From the NCBI GenBank assembly GCA_021850485.1, contig JAJZLY010000025.1, positions 1 to 64,000 of the forward strand: 64,000 nucleotides of DNA. The letters run 5' to 3'. Each line of letters starts with the position of its first letter. Positions within the stretch are counted from its first letter, which is position 1. The DNA comes from Bacillota bacterium. Its GTDB lineage: Bacteria; Bacillota; Sulfobacillia; JAJZYS01; JAJZLH01. The notes below the pieces were generated by a model. The model was not told where the DNA came from, ran no database searches, and saw nothing but the letters and a program-made list of their open reading frames with translations. This document shows positions 39,558 to 49,175 of the stretch, in pieces. A program made the position numbers and the translations under genes.

Positions 39558-41711
39558 TTGGCAACTCGCAAGACCCGCTCTAAGCGATCCCGCGCTCCGG
39601 CCCATCTGGTGAGCCGGCAGCGCCGGCAACTCCCCAGCGCCTACTGGGGCTTTTTCGGCTTGGCCGCAGGTGCCCTGGCCCTGGTCTTCTTAATCGACCC
39701 CGGAGGGGCCTTAGGGCAGGGAGTTTCGCTGCTGCTGACTCGCACCTTTGGCCTGGCTGCCGATGTGATGGCCGCCTTGCTCTTGGTACTGGGGCTAGTG
39801 CGCTTGATTGGCCGGGCACCGACGCACGTGGCCGAGCGGGTGGCCGCCTGGCTGCTGACCCTGGCCTGGTTCCCGGTGGTGGCGGTGGCGGCACTGGGGC
39901 ACAGCGGTGGAGGCGCCTACGGTCAAGCGGTGTGGCGAGCCCTGGCGCTATTGGCTGGAGCGGGTGGCCGGGTGGTGCTGATCGTGCTCTGGCCGCTGCT
40001 TGCCACCTTGCTATGGGACCACTTGTGGCCGGCGAAACTCGCCCGTGCGATCAGTGCTCGGCCGCGTCCGGTGCGCCGGGAACCGGTCCCACCGCGGTCA
40101 TCCGATCCGGCAGCGCCAGAGCCGGCACTTGACGTAGAACGTCCCACCGATGTCCTCGGTCCCACCTTCGGCGCCCAAGGCACCGGCGGACTGTTCCGCC
40201 GTAAGCCGCAGGCCAGCTCCGAACCGGCCGCCGCTGAGATCGACGATCCGGGGCCCCCGCCTGTAGTGGTCGATTTCCCCCAAGCTCGGCAAATGGGCAT
40301 TGACCTCTTGCCGCCGCTCACTCTGCTGGAAGCACCCGGAGCGCTGCGCGCGGCTCCCGACCCGGCTGGCCGGGCCAGACTGCTCAAGGACACGCTGGCC
40401 AGTTTCGGCGTTGAGGTGAAGGTCCTGGACACAGTGTCTGGCCCGGCGATCACCCGCTTTGAGGTACAGCCGGCCGCAGGCGTCAAGGTGAGCCGGGTGC
40501 TGGCCCTGGCCGACGACATCGCGCTGGCCATGGCCGCCCAAGATGTGCGCATCGAGGCCCCGATCCCTGGCAAGGCGGCCATCGGCATCGAGGTGCCGAA
40601 CACGGAGGTCTCTCCCGTGCTGCTACGGGAAGTCTTGGAGGCACCCGTTTTCCAGACCTCTCCCAGCCGGCTGACCATCGCCCTGGGCAAGGACATTACC
40701 GGCCGGCCCCTGGTGGCCGCCCTGGACCGCATGCCGCACCTGCTGATCGCTGGCGCCACCGGTTCTGGCAAGAGCATGCTGCTCAACTGCATCATCCTGA
40801 GCCTGCTCTTTCGCAACCGGGCGGCCGAAACCCAGTTTGTGATGATCGACCCCAAAGGTGTCGAACTGGCACAGTTCGCCCACATCCCGCACCTTTTGCA
40901 CCCGGTGGTCACCGACGTCCGCCAGGCGGCCAAGGTGTTGCGCCACATGCTGCGCACCATGGACGAACGCTACCGCCTGTTCGCTGAGGCCGGCGTGCGC
41001 GACCTGGAACGGTACAACGAAACCCTCAGTCAGCCGCTGCCCACCATCGTGGTCGTGATCGACGAACTGGCTGACCTGATGATGGTATCTCCCGTCGAGG
41101 TGGAGGAGTCCATCTGCCGCCTGGCCCAGATGGCACGGGCCGCCGGCATCCACCTGGTGGTGGCGACGCAGCGGCCGTCGGTGGATGTGATCACCGGTCT
41201 GATCAAGGCCAACATCCCATCGCGCATCGCCTGTGCGGTGTCCTCGCAGGCCGACTCCCGCACCATCCTCGACCAAAATGGCGCCGAGAAGCTGCTGGGC
41301 CGGGGTGACATGCTGTACTCACCAATCGGGCGGGCCAAGCCGGTGCGGGCTCAGGGTGCCTATGTGGCAGATGATGACCTGGCGGCGGTGGTCTCATTCT
41401 TGCGCCAACAGGGCTCGCCTCATTTCGACCAGGGTCTGCAGCAGGCCGCCGCCCAGGTCGATGAGGAAGACGAGGAGGCCCTCGATCCGTTATTCTTTAA
41501 GTCACTGCGGGTGGCGGTGGAGTCGCATCAGATCTCAGCCTCCTTGTTGCAACGCCGCCTGCGCGTCGGCTACGCCCATGCGGCCCGGATCGTCGAACAG
41601 CTGGAACGCAAGGGCTACGTGGGACCAGCCGACGGCGCTCGCCCCCGTGAAGTGCGCCTGAGCATCGCCGACTACGAGCAGCTGGTCGCTGACCGTGACG
41701 AGGCGGACTAA
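39558..41711 (+). CDS. DNA translocase FtsK/SpoIIIE
   Basis: N-terminal TMs; GATGSGKSMLLNCIILSLLFRN (Walker A), VVVIDELADLMM (Walker B), gamma/winged helix C-terminus (LLQRRLRVGYAHAARIVEQLERKGYVGPADG). Confidence 0.95.
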   Translation: MATRKTRSKRSRAPAHLVSRQRRQLPSAYWGFFGLAAGALALVFLIDPGGALGQGVSLLLTRTFGLAADVMAALLLVLGLVRLIGRAPTHVAERVAAWLLTLAWFPVVAVAALGHSGGGAYGQAVWRALALLAGAGGRVVLIVLWPLLATLLWDHLWPAKLARAISARPRPVRREPVPPRSSDPAAPEPALDVERPTDVLGPTFGAQGTGGLFRRKPQASSEPAAAEIDDPGPPPVVVDFPQARQMGIDLLPPLTLLEAPGALRAAPDPAGRARLLKDTLASFGVEVKVLDTVSGPAITRFEVQPAAGVKVSRVLALADDIALAMAAQDVRIEAPIPGKAAIGIEVPNTEVSPVLLREVLEAPVFQTSPSRLTIALGKDITGRPLVAALDRMPHLLIAGATGSGKSMLLNCIILSLLFRNRAAETQFVMIDPKGVELAQFAHIPHLLHPVVTDVRQAAKVLRHMLRTMDERYRLFAEAGVRDLERYNETLSQPLPTIVVVIDELADLMMVSPVEVEESICRLAQMARAAGIHLVVATQRPSVDVITGLIKANIPSRIACAVSSQADSRTILDQNGAEKLLGRGDMLYSPIGRAKPVRAQGAYVADDDLAAVVSFLRQQGSPHFDQGLQQAAAQVDEEDEEALDPLFFKSLRVAVESHQISASLLQRRLRVGYAHAARIVEQLERKGYVGPADGARPREVRLSIADYEQLVADRDEAD

Positions 41712-41744
41712 ACCCGGCCCCAAGACGAAGAGGAGGATCTGACA

Positions 41745-42197
41745 GTGGATGTACTGGCGCGCCTGAGTGCCCTCGGACTGACGCTTCCGCCCGTCCCCAA
41801 GCCGGTGGCGGCCTATGTGCCGGCGGTGCGGGTTGGCGATCTGGTGTATACCTCAGGACAGCTGCCGTTTCGTGATGGCAAGCTGGTCGCAACCGGCCTG
41901 GTGCCAATCGATGTGTCGGTGGAGGAGGCCTATCAGGCCTGTCGTATCTCGGTGCTCAACGCCTTGGCCGCCGTGGCGATGGTCGCAGACCTCGATCAGG
42001 TGCGCCAAGTGGTGCGCGTTGGCGGCTTTGTCGCTGCAGACGCCAGCTTTCATGACCATCCCAAGGTGGTCAACGGTGCCAGCGATCTGCTGATGGAGAT
42101 CTGGCAGCAGGCCGGACAGCACGCCCGCACCGCCGTCGGTGTGGCGTCCTTGCCGCTTGGCGCCCCGGTGGAAATTGAGATGGTCGTTCAGCTGTGA
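41745..42197 (+). CDS. RidA family (YjgF/YER057c/UK114-like) protein
   Basis: VRVGDLVYTSGQLPFRDGKLVATG, QACRISVLNALAAV, GVASLPLGAPVEIEMVVQL. Confidence 0.92.
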   Translation: MDVLARLSALGLTLPPVPKPVAAYVPAVRVGDLVYTSGQLPFRDGKLVATGLVPIDVSVEEAYQACRISVLNALAAVAMVADLDQVRQVVRVGGFVAADASFHDHPKVVNGASDLLMEIWQQAGQHARTAVGVASLPLGAPVEIEMVVQL

Positions 42198-43114
42198 ACC
42201 AATCCCGCCGCCTGCACGTTGTGATGGCCCAGTCTGGCGTTGGATCGCGCCGCACCTGCGAGGCCTTGATCGCGGATGGGCAGGTGCACGTCAACGGCGA
42301 GATGGTGGAACAGCAGGGGATGCTGGTCAATCCGTTCAAAGACGCCATCACCGTTTCCGGCAAGCCCCTGCCACCACCGCCTACGGTCCCGGCTGTATTG
42401 CTCTATTACAAGCCCCGCGGTGTGGTCACCACCATGTCCGACCCCGAGGGCCGTCCGTCCGTCGGCGACCTGATCGCCCGCCTGGACCGCCGGCTGTTTC
42501 CGGTTGGCCGCTTGGACCGGGACAGTGAAGGGCTGATGATTCTGACCGACCACGGCGAACTGGCCCGCCGGCTGGGCCACCCGTCATTCGGTGTCGCCCG
42601 CACCTACCTGGTGACCGTCTCCGGGCGCCCCAGCGCCGCCACCTTGCGCGCCATCGCCAGTGGAGTCAAGCTTCCAGACTTCCACACGGCGCCGACCGAG
42701 GTCGTGATGGTGCAACAAGGAGCGGACCGGGCCCGTCTCTACCTGACCCTGACCGAGGGCCGCAACCGGGAGATCCGCCGCCTGTTCGAGCACTTCGGGC
42801 ACGAGGTCTTGAAACTGCGCCGGACCACGATCGGCCCGCTGGAGGATCCGACCATGGTGCCGGGATCGTACCGGCCGCTGAGCATCGCCGAGACCCGCGC
42901 CCTGTTCTCTGCGGTCGACCTTAAGCCCGGCCAGCTCAGCGAGACGCAAGCCACCGTTCGCCTCCGCCTGATCGCCCCCGGCCACCTCGCCAAACCGATC
43001 GGCAGCCGGCCTCGATCTCTACTCCCGGCCGGCGCCCGCCGGCGCCCCCCGACGGGTGCCCCTGCCGTCTTCACTCGGCCGACGTCGCCTCCGAAGGCCG
43101 ATCACCATGCCTGA
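42194..43114 (+). CDS. rluB: 23S rRNA pseudouridine synthase, RluB/RsuA family
   Basis: S4 domain; YYKPRGVVTTMSDPEGRPSVGDLI, VGRLDRDSEGLMILTDHGELARRLGHPS, RNREIRRLFEHFGHEV. Confidence 0.93.
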   Translation: MNQSRRLHVVMAQSGVGSRRTCEALIADGQVHVNGEMVEQQGMLVNPFKDAITVSGKPLPPPPTVPAVLLYYKPRGVVTTMSDPEGRPSVGDLIARLDRRLFPVGRLDRDSEGLMILTDHGELARRLGHPSFGVARTYLVTVSGRPSAATLRAIASGVKLPDFHTAPTEVVMVQQGADRARLYLTLTEGRNREIRRLFEHFGHEVLKLRRTTIGPLEDPTMVPGSYRPLSIAETRALFSAVDLKPGQLSETQATVRLRLIAPGHLAKPIGSRPRSLLPAGARRRPPTGAPAVFTRPTSPPKADHHA

Positions 43115-43631
43115 GCGCGCTCTGTTAATCATTGACCTACTAGAGGATTTCATCTCGCCGGGTGGGGCGCTGACCCTGGGAGCGGCCGGAGAGCGCGCCT
43201 GTGCTGCCGCCGGACGAGCCCTCACTGAGTGGCGTCTAAGCGGCGGATTGGTGATCCACCTGACGGACGCTCATCGCCCCGACGATCCCGAATTTGCGGT
43301 GTGGCCGGTGCACTGCGTGGTCGGTACCACCGGCGCCAAGATCCGTCCTGAGGTGACGCCACAGAGCGGCGAACTGGTCTTGCCCAAGCAGCACTTTTCG
43401 GCGTTTTATCAAACCGAACTGGACGAGACGCTCCGCCAACATCAGGTGCGGTCCGTCACCCTGTGCGGGGTGTGCACCAACATCTGTGTGCTCTATACTG
43501 CCGCCGATGCCCAGATGCGCGGCTTTGCGATCGAGGTGCTGGCCGATGCCTGTGCCGGCACGACGCGAGAAGCCCACCAGTTCGCCCTGGGCGAGATGGA
43601 GTCGACGCTCGGTGCCGGGATCTTGAGGTGA
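43107..43631 (+). CDS. pncA: Nicotinamidase / isochorismatase family hydrolase
   Basis: LLIIDLLEDFISPGGAL, CVVGTTGAKIRPEV, LPKQHFSAFYQTELDETLR, LCGVCTNICVLYTAADAQMRG; adjacent to a nicotinate phosphoribosyltransferase. Confidence 0.87.
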   Translation: MPERALLIIDLLEDFISPGGALTLGAAGERACAAAGRALTEWRLSGGLVIHLTDAHRPDDPEFAVWPVHCVVGTTGAKIRPEVTPQSGELVLPKQHFSAFYQTELDETLRQHQVRSVTLCGVCTNICVLYTAADAQMRGFAIEVLADACAGTTREAHQFALGEMESTLGAGILR

Positions 43632-43654
43632 GAGAGACAAAGGAGAGTCGCCAC

Positions 43655-44719
43655 GTGGAACGTCTGGACGGCGAGCGGCCGATCGGGGAGTTCACTGTCT
43701 CACCAAGACGGCTGAACGGTGCTACTTCACAAGAGATCGTGGCCGGGGCCACCTCCGATGTGTACTTTGCCCGCGGCTTGGACATCTTGCGTCGTCTGGG
43801 GCGAGAGCGCACCGTGGTCACCGCCGAGGTGTTCAGCCGCCAGCCTGGCGTTTTGTGCGGCGTAGATGAGGTCGTGGAACTTTTGCGCCAAGCCGGCGCC
43901 AAGGTGCAGGTCGAAGCCCTGGCTGAAGGTGCGTTGTTCGCAGCTAAGGAGCCGCTGATGCGCCTTAGCGGCCCCTACTGCGAGTTCGCCGTCTATGAGA
44001 CAGCGATCTTAGGCATGCTGGCTTCGGCCAGCGCCTGGGCCACTGCGGCCCGAGCCTTTCGGGAGGCGGTACCGGCCGACCGGCCGGTGATCGGGTTCGG
44101 CGCCCGCCATCTGCACCCGGCAGTCGTCGGCGTGTTTGACCGGGCCACCCGGGTCGGCGGGCTGGACGGCGTGTCGTCGATCTTGGGGGCACGCCTGAGT
44201 GGCGTGCAGCCAGTCGGCACCATGCCTCATGCTGCCCTGCTGATCGCAGGCGATACCTTGTCCGTGGCCCAGGTGCTCACCACCACCGCACCCAAGGGCG
44301 CCCGCACCGTCTTGGTTGACACCTTTCACGACGAAGTCGAGGAAACGCTGGCCATCGTGCGCAGCCTGGGCGATCAGGTGGACGGTGTGCGCCTGGACAC
44401 ACCTGCAGAGCGCGGCGGCGTGCAGCCTGATCTGGTGCGCGAGCTAAAGGCAAGGCTGGCTCAAGAGGGCTTTTCTGCGGTGTCTGTGATGGTCTCGGGC
44501 GGACTCAGCCCGGAGCGCGCTGTCGAGCTGGCGGCCGCTGGCGCCGATGCCTTCGGCGTCGGCCACGCCATCTCCAAGGCGGCTCCCCTGGATATGACGC
44601 TCGACTTGAAGGTGGTGGACGGCAAGCCGGTGGCCAAACGAGGCCGCATTCCCGGTTTGACCGCCAGTGCGAGACTGCGCCCACAGCCGCTTGGCGTAAC
44701 GGACCAGCAGCAGCTATGA
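43655..44719 (+). CDS. pncB: Nicotinate phosphoribosyltransferase
   Basis: TSDVYFARGLDIL, GARHLHPAVVGVFDRATRVGGLDGVSSILGARLSGVQPVGTMPHAALL, DTFHDEVEETL, VSGGLSPERAVEL. Confidence 0.92.
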   Translation: MERLDGERPIGEFTVSPRRLNGATSQEIVAGATSDVYFARGLDILRRLGRERTVVTAEVFSRQPGVLCGVDEVVELLRQAGAKVQVEALAEGALFAAKEPLMRLSGPYCEFAVYETAILGMLASASAWATAARAFREAVPADRPVIGFGARHLHPAVVGVFDRATRVGGLDGVSSILGARLSGVQPVGTMPHAALLIAGDTLSVAQVLTTTAPKGARTVLVDTFHDEVEETLAIVRSLGDQVDGVRLDTPAERGGVQPDLVRELKARLAQEGFSAVSVMVSGGLSPERAVELAAAGADAFGVGHAISKAAPLDMTLDLKVVDGKPVAKRGRIPGLTASARLRPQPLGVTDQQQL

Positions 44720-45753
44720 CCGCCAAGGAGTGGCTGGAGTGGCTGGCGCTGCGACCTGCCGCCTCCGGCTTGGAACGCCCGGTGCTAGACGAGATCGCTC
44801 AGCGGGTCAGTGCCTGGACTGATGAGTCGCACCTGGATGCCGCCGGCAATTTGGTGCTGATCCGCCACGGTCAGGGCCAAGGGCCCTTGCTGCTGCTGGC
44901 CGCACACATCGACCAAATCTGCCTGTGGGTGAAAGACATATTGCCCGGTGGGTTCTTGCAGGTGGTCGCCCCCGGCATCCACCCTCAGGTTCTGCCCGGC
45001 GCCAGGGTGCAGATCGGCGAGTTCCAGGGCGTCATCGCCATGACGCCGCCGCACCTGCGCCGGACTGCACCAAGCGCAACAGACTCTGGCTCTGATCTGG
45101 TGGCGGTCGACCTGGGTGAGACCGAGGAAACTGTGCGGGGGGCGGTCCGCCCCGGTGACCCAGTCTTTTTCGCCGCCGTCTCCAGCGGCATGGGGGAAGA
45201 CCGCTTCACTGGTGCCGGTCTAGACAATCGGGCTTCGGTTACCGCCACTTTGTTGGCCCTGGAATCGCTGGTTGGCCTCTCACCTTGGGTTGATCTGGCC
45301 GTGGTGCTGACCAGCAGCGAGGAGGCCGGCCTGATCGGGGCGTCAGCGGCGGGTGTGGGGTTGCACCCCGACTTGGCGCTGGCCGTGGATGTGACGTATG
45401 GCCGCGGGCTCGACACCCCGGTCGACCTCACCGTGCCGCTCGGGCATGGGCCGGCCATCGGCCGCGGTCCCAACTGCCATCTCGGCCTCGAACGATTTTT
45501 GATCCGGGCTGCGCGCCATGCCCGATTGCCCTTTCAGGTGGAAGTGATGGCCGGCAATTCCGGCACCGACGCCTGGGCCCTCCAGGTCTCCGCTGGCGGC
45601 GTCCGCACCGGCACCGTGTCCGTGCCGCTCTTGTACATGCACACCCCGGCCGAGGTGGTTTCGTTGGCGGACATCCGGTGCACGGCCAGTCTGCTGGGCG
45701 AGGCCGTCCAGCTTTTGGACCAAGACAGCTATCAGGAGATCGTCCAATGGTGA
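44716..45753 (+). CDS. M42 family metallopeptidase (aminopeptidase)
   Basis: AAHIDQICLWV, GLDNRASVTATLLAL, TSSEEAGLIGASAAGVGLHPDLALAVDVT, YMHTPAEVV. Confidence 0.92.
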   Translation: MTAKEWLEWLALRPAASGLERPVLDEIAQRVSAWTDESHLDAAGNLVLIRHGQGQGPLLLLAAHIDQICLWVKDILPGGFLQVVAPGIHPQVLPGARVQIGEFQGVIAMTPPHLRRTAPSATDSGSDLVAVDLGETEETVRGAVRPGDPVFFAAVSSGMGEDRFTGAGLDNRASVTATLLALESLVGLSPWVDLAVVLTSSEEAGLIGASAAGVGLHPDLALAVDVTYGRGLDTPVDLTVPLGHGPAIGRGPNCHLGLERFLIRAARHARLPFQVEVMAGNSGTDAWALQVSAGGVRTGTVSVPLLYMHTPAEVVSLADIRCTASLLGEAVQLLDQDSYQEIVQW

Positions 45754-46757
45754 TCGCCGATCTCTCCTTGGCCCGCGCCATCAGCGGCCACGAGGGCGAA
45801 GTGCGCAAGCTGCTGCAATCATTGCTGCCGCCAGGCATCGATCGGGTGGTGGTCGACCCTCTGGGCAATCTGCTGGTCGGCCAAGGCTTGGCCAAAGCCG
45901 GTCCCACCGTGTTGTTCGCCGCGCACATGGACGAGGTCGGCATGATGGTGACCGGATTTCGCCCGGACGGCCAACTGCTGATCCGACCGGTCGGCGGGGT
46001 CGACCCCACCGTGTTGCCCGGAAAGGCGGTGCTGGTCGGTCCAGACCCCCTGGTTGGCGTGATCGGACTTGCCCGCCAGCCAGCCAGCCGGGCCGGCGAT
46101 GCCCCAGCTGCCCCGCGCTACGACGATCTCGCCGTCGACATTGGTGCGCGCGATGCCGCCCAGGCCGAACGCTGGGTCAGACTCGGCGCCATGGTCACCT
46201 TTCACACCGCCTTTTCGGAAGGAACTCATTGCTACCAAGGCAAGGCGCTGGACGATCGGGTCGGCTGCTTCGTCGGCCTGCAGGTTCTGGCCGAACCCGC
46301 TCCCTCGCCGCGCTGGGTGGCCTTCACCGTCCAAGAGGAGCTGGGCCTGCGTGGGGCCAGCGTGTTGGCGACGGCGCTGCGGCCTGATCTGGCCATCATC
46401 TTGGAAGGCACGGTGGCCAATGACGTGCCGACCGGAGCTGTGGGCCAGCAGGTGTCTGAACTCGGCGGCGGACCGGTATTGTCCGTCCTCGACCGTGGCA
46501 CCTTGGTCGATCCGGCCATGCGGACGGCAATTGCCCAGGTGGCATCGGGCCGCGGCCTGAAGGTCCAAGACCGGCGGACGACCGGTGGCCAAAACGACGC
46601 AGCAGCCTTGTGGCCGCACGGTGTGCGGGCAGCCGCGATGGCAGCTCCATGTCGCTACATCCACTCGCCTTGCGCCATCACCGGCATTCAAGACGTGGAG
46701 GCGATGCGGCTGTTGGCTGCCGCTCTTAGCCAAGAGGCGGGGAGGTTATGCCAGTGA
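45747..46757 (+). CDS. M42 family metallopeptidase (aminopeptidase)
   Basis: FAAHMDEVGMMVTGF, KALDDRVGCFVGLQVL, TVQEELGLRGASVLATALRPDLAIILEGTVANDVP, YIHSPCAI. Confidence 0.92.
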   Translation: MVIADLSLARAISGHEGEVRKLLQSLLPPGIDRVVVDPLGNLLVGQGLAKAGPTVLFAAHMDEVGMMVTGFRPDGQLLIRPVGGVDPTVLPGKAVLVGPDPLVGVIGLARQPASRAGDAPAAPRYDDLAVDIGARDAAQAERWVRLGAMVTFHTAFSEGTHCYQGKALDDRVGCFVGLQVLAEPAPSPRWVAFTVQEELGLRGASVLATALRPDLAIILEGTVANDVPTGAVGQQVSELGGGPVLSVLDRGTLVDPAMRTAIAQVASGRGLKVQDRRTTGGQNDAAALWPHGVRAAAMAAPCRYIHSPCAITGIQDVEAMRLLAAALSQEAGRLCQ

Positions 46758-47635
46758 TCGAACAGGCCCTGCAAGAAATCCTCGCTGACCGGTCACCGGT
46801 TGGTGGCGAGAGCGCGCACCTGGCGCACCTGGCTGAGGCCATGGGCGTGAAGGACTGGCATCAGACCGGGGTCGGCCATCTCCAGGTGGGTGCGCAGTCA
46901 CCCCGCTGGTGGGTGGCCGTCGGCATCGACGAGCCCACGCTGCTGCTCACCGGCGAAGGCACTGACCAGTCCTGGGGCTTTGCCTCCTACGGCATGCCCA
47001 AAGATGCAACGCTGCTGCGCCAGCGAGAGCTTCGCCACCAAAGCGGACAGCTTGTCACCATCGTCGGGCCGGAGTCGGCCGACGCATCGGCACTCAAATT
47101 GTGCCCCGGTCAGCCACAGGCACCAGCCGGAGCCACCTGGGCAGTGTGGCCCAACTCGTGTGCGCTCCACGGCAATCGGGTGGTGGGGCCCGGTGCAGGT
47201 GGCCGCCTGTTGGCGGCGGCGACCATGGCTGCGCTGGCGACAGGCAACGGATCTGTGGGCGCCATTTTCGTGCGGATGAGCCGATTTTCGGCCAAGTGCC
47301 TGACCGACCTCTTACTCAGTCCAGCCGTGTCAGGCGTCATCTGGCTTGGTGCCATGGCGGGAACAGACGCTGACCTCGGGCATGGCGCCTATCACCTGCG
47401 GGCACCTGCCCTGCCTGGCGATCTGGCACTGGACCACCGGCTGGGCGGCTTGGCCGCTCGTTTTGTAGACAAAGACGCCCTGCCGCCCTTTGCCCTGGAG
47501 ATCCGCCGGGCGGGCCGGGTCGAGTTTGGCTTAGGCCTGGTCGTCACTCACGGCGGCGAGGCTCAGGAGACAGCGTGCCTGTCAGATGGTGAGGCGCTAG
47601 CGCAGCAGCTCGTCGAGATCGCCGCCATGGGGTGA
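46748..47635 (+). CDS. Divergent M42-family paralogue, apparently lacking canonical metal ligands
   Basis: Third gene of a coupled tandem; VGIDEPTLLLTG and RVVGPGAGGRLLAAATMAALATG fall where AHMDEVG and ALDDRVG would be; no EE motif found. Confidence 0.65.
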   Translation: MPVIEQALQEILADRSPVGGESAHLAHLAEAMGVKDWHQTGVGHLQVGAQSPRWWVAVGIDEPTLLLTGEGTDQSWGFASYGMPKDATLLRQRELRHQSGQLVTIVGPESADASALKLCPGQPQAPAGATWAVWPNSCALHGNRVVGPGAGGRLLAAATMAALATGNGSVGAIFVRMSRFSAKCLTDLLLSPAVSGVIWLGAMAGTDADLGHGAYHLRAPALPGDLALDHRLGGLAARFVDKDALPPFALEIRRAGRVEFGLGLVVTHGGEAQETACLSDGEALAQQLVEIAAMG

Positions 47636-47707
47636 TAATTTCCCTCTGGATGTGCCATCCTAGCGGTAGATGAGCCCAGCCAGACGGCCCACACGGGAGG
47701 TTTCACC

Positions 47708-49063
47708 ATGAGCCGGACCCTGAAGTCCATCGATCTCAAGACCGCTGTGCCTGGCCCGAAATCCCAGGCCATTTTGGCGCGCATCGCCAAGGCCGTCCCC
47801 CGGGCCGCCACGCCGTGGGCGCCGATCGCGATCGCCAAGGCGCACGGGTCATTGCTGCAAGACGTCGACGGCAACACCTTCATCGACGTGACGGGCGGCA
47901 TCGGCGTCCTCAACGTCGGCCACACCCATGAGCGCGTGGTGGCGGCGATTAAGGACCAGGCCGATCAGTTCTTGCACACCGACTTCACGCTCTTGCCATA
48001 TGGCGCCTACGTCGATGTGGCAGAGCGGCTCAATGCCAGATTCCCGGGCGCTGTGCCGGCCAAGGCCATCTTCTTTAACTCTGGAGCAGAGGCCGTGGAG
48101 AACGCCGTCAAGATCGCCAAGGTGGCAACCGGGCGGCGGGCGATCATCTCGTTTGAAGGCGGCTTCCACGGCCGCACCTTGATGGCGATGACCTTGACCT
48201 CCAAGCCCAAGCCGTACAAGGCTGGCCTGGGTTCGTTCGCGCCCGACGTCTACAAGGCGCCCTTCCCGTATAGCTACCGTTGCCCGATCGGCGCGCATGA
48301 GGTCGACCACGTTTGCGGACAAGCCTGCTATGAGCAGATCGCCCACCTGTTCAAGGTTCAAGTCGATCCATCTGAGGTTGCCGCGATCATTGTTGAGCCG
48401 GTGCAGGGCGAGGGCGGCTTTGTGGTGCCTCCGCCGGACTTCTTGCGCTACTTGCGGGACCTGACCACCGCCCACGGCATCATGCTGATCTGTGACGAGG
48501 TGCAGACTGGATTTGGCCGCACCGGCACCTTCTTCGCCTGTGAACAGTCCGGGGTGGTGCCGGATCTGATCACCATCGCTAAGTCGGTCGCCGACGGGCT
48601 GCCTCTTTCCGGTGTGATCGGCAAGAGCGAGGTGATCGACGCCCCCGGCGACTCCACCATCGGCGGCACCTACGTCGGCAATCCGGTGGCCTGCCGGGCG
48701 GCATCGGCGGTTTTGGACGTCTTCGATGAGGAGGACCTGCTCAGCCAGGGGCGGCGACTGGGCGTGCAGATGCGAGCCCGGCTTGAGGCGATGGCCGACC
48801 GCTTTCCGCAGATCGGCCAGGTGCGCGGTCTGGGACCGATGCTGGCGATCGAACTGGTGGAGGACCGAGCCACCAAGACGCCTGCAGCCAAGCTCACAAG
48901 CCGGGTGCAACGGCGGGCTCTGAGCCTTGGCTTGCTCATGCTCAAGGCCGGTATCTACGACAATGTGTTACGTTTTCTGGCGCCACTGAACACGCCGCCG
49001 GCGATCGCCGACGAAGCCATGGACGTTTTGGAAGAGGCACTGGCTGTGGAGGTCGTATCCTGA
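47708..49063 (+). CDS. gabT: Class III aminotransferase (4-aminobutyrate aminotransferase-like)
   Basis: FIDVTGGIGVLNVGHTHERVVAAI, GAEAVENAVKIAKVATGRRAIISFEGGFHGRTLM, ICDEVQTGFGRTGTFFACE, TIAKSVADGLPLSGVIGK. Confidence 0.9.
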   Translation: MSRTLKSIDLKTAVPGPKSQAILARIAKAVPRAATPWAPIAIAKAHGSLLQDVDGNTFIDVTGGIGVLNVGHTHERVVAAIKDQADQFLHTDFTLLPYGAYVDVAERLNARFPGAVPAKAIFFNSGAEAVENAVKIAKVATGRRAIISFEGGFHGRTLMAMTLTSKPKPYKAGLGSFAPDVYKAPFPYSYRCPIGAHEVDHVCGQACYEQIAHLFKVQVDPSEVAAIIVEPVQGEGGFVVPPPDFLRYLRDLTTAHGIMLICDEVQTGFGRTGTFFACEQSGVVPDLITIAKSVADGLPLSGVIGKSEVIDAPGDSTIGGTYVGNPVACRAASAVLDVFDEEDLLSQGRRLGVQMRARLEAMADRFPQIGQVRGLGPMLAIELVEDRATKTPAAKLTSRVQRRALSLGLLMLKAGIYDNVLRFLAPLNTPPAIADEAMDVLEEALAVEVVS

Positions 49064-49175
49064 GCACGGATTCGCTCGGCAGCTTGCCTTGCCCAGATTG
49101 GCCCGTTCACTCGGCTGGTTGCCCCTCTGTCTTGTGTGATCAATCGGCGAACTGCCGAGAGGAGGACATCTGGGC

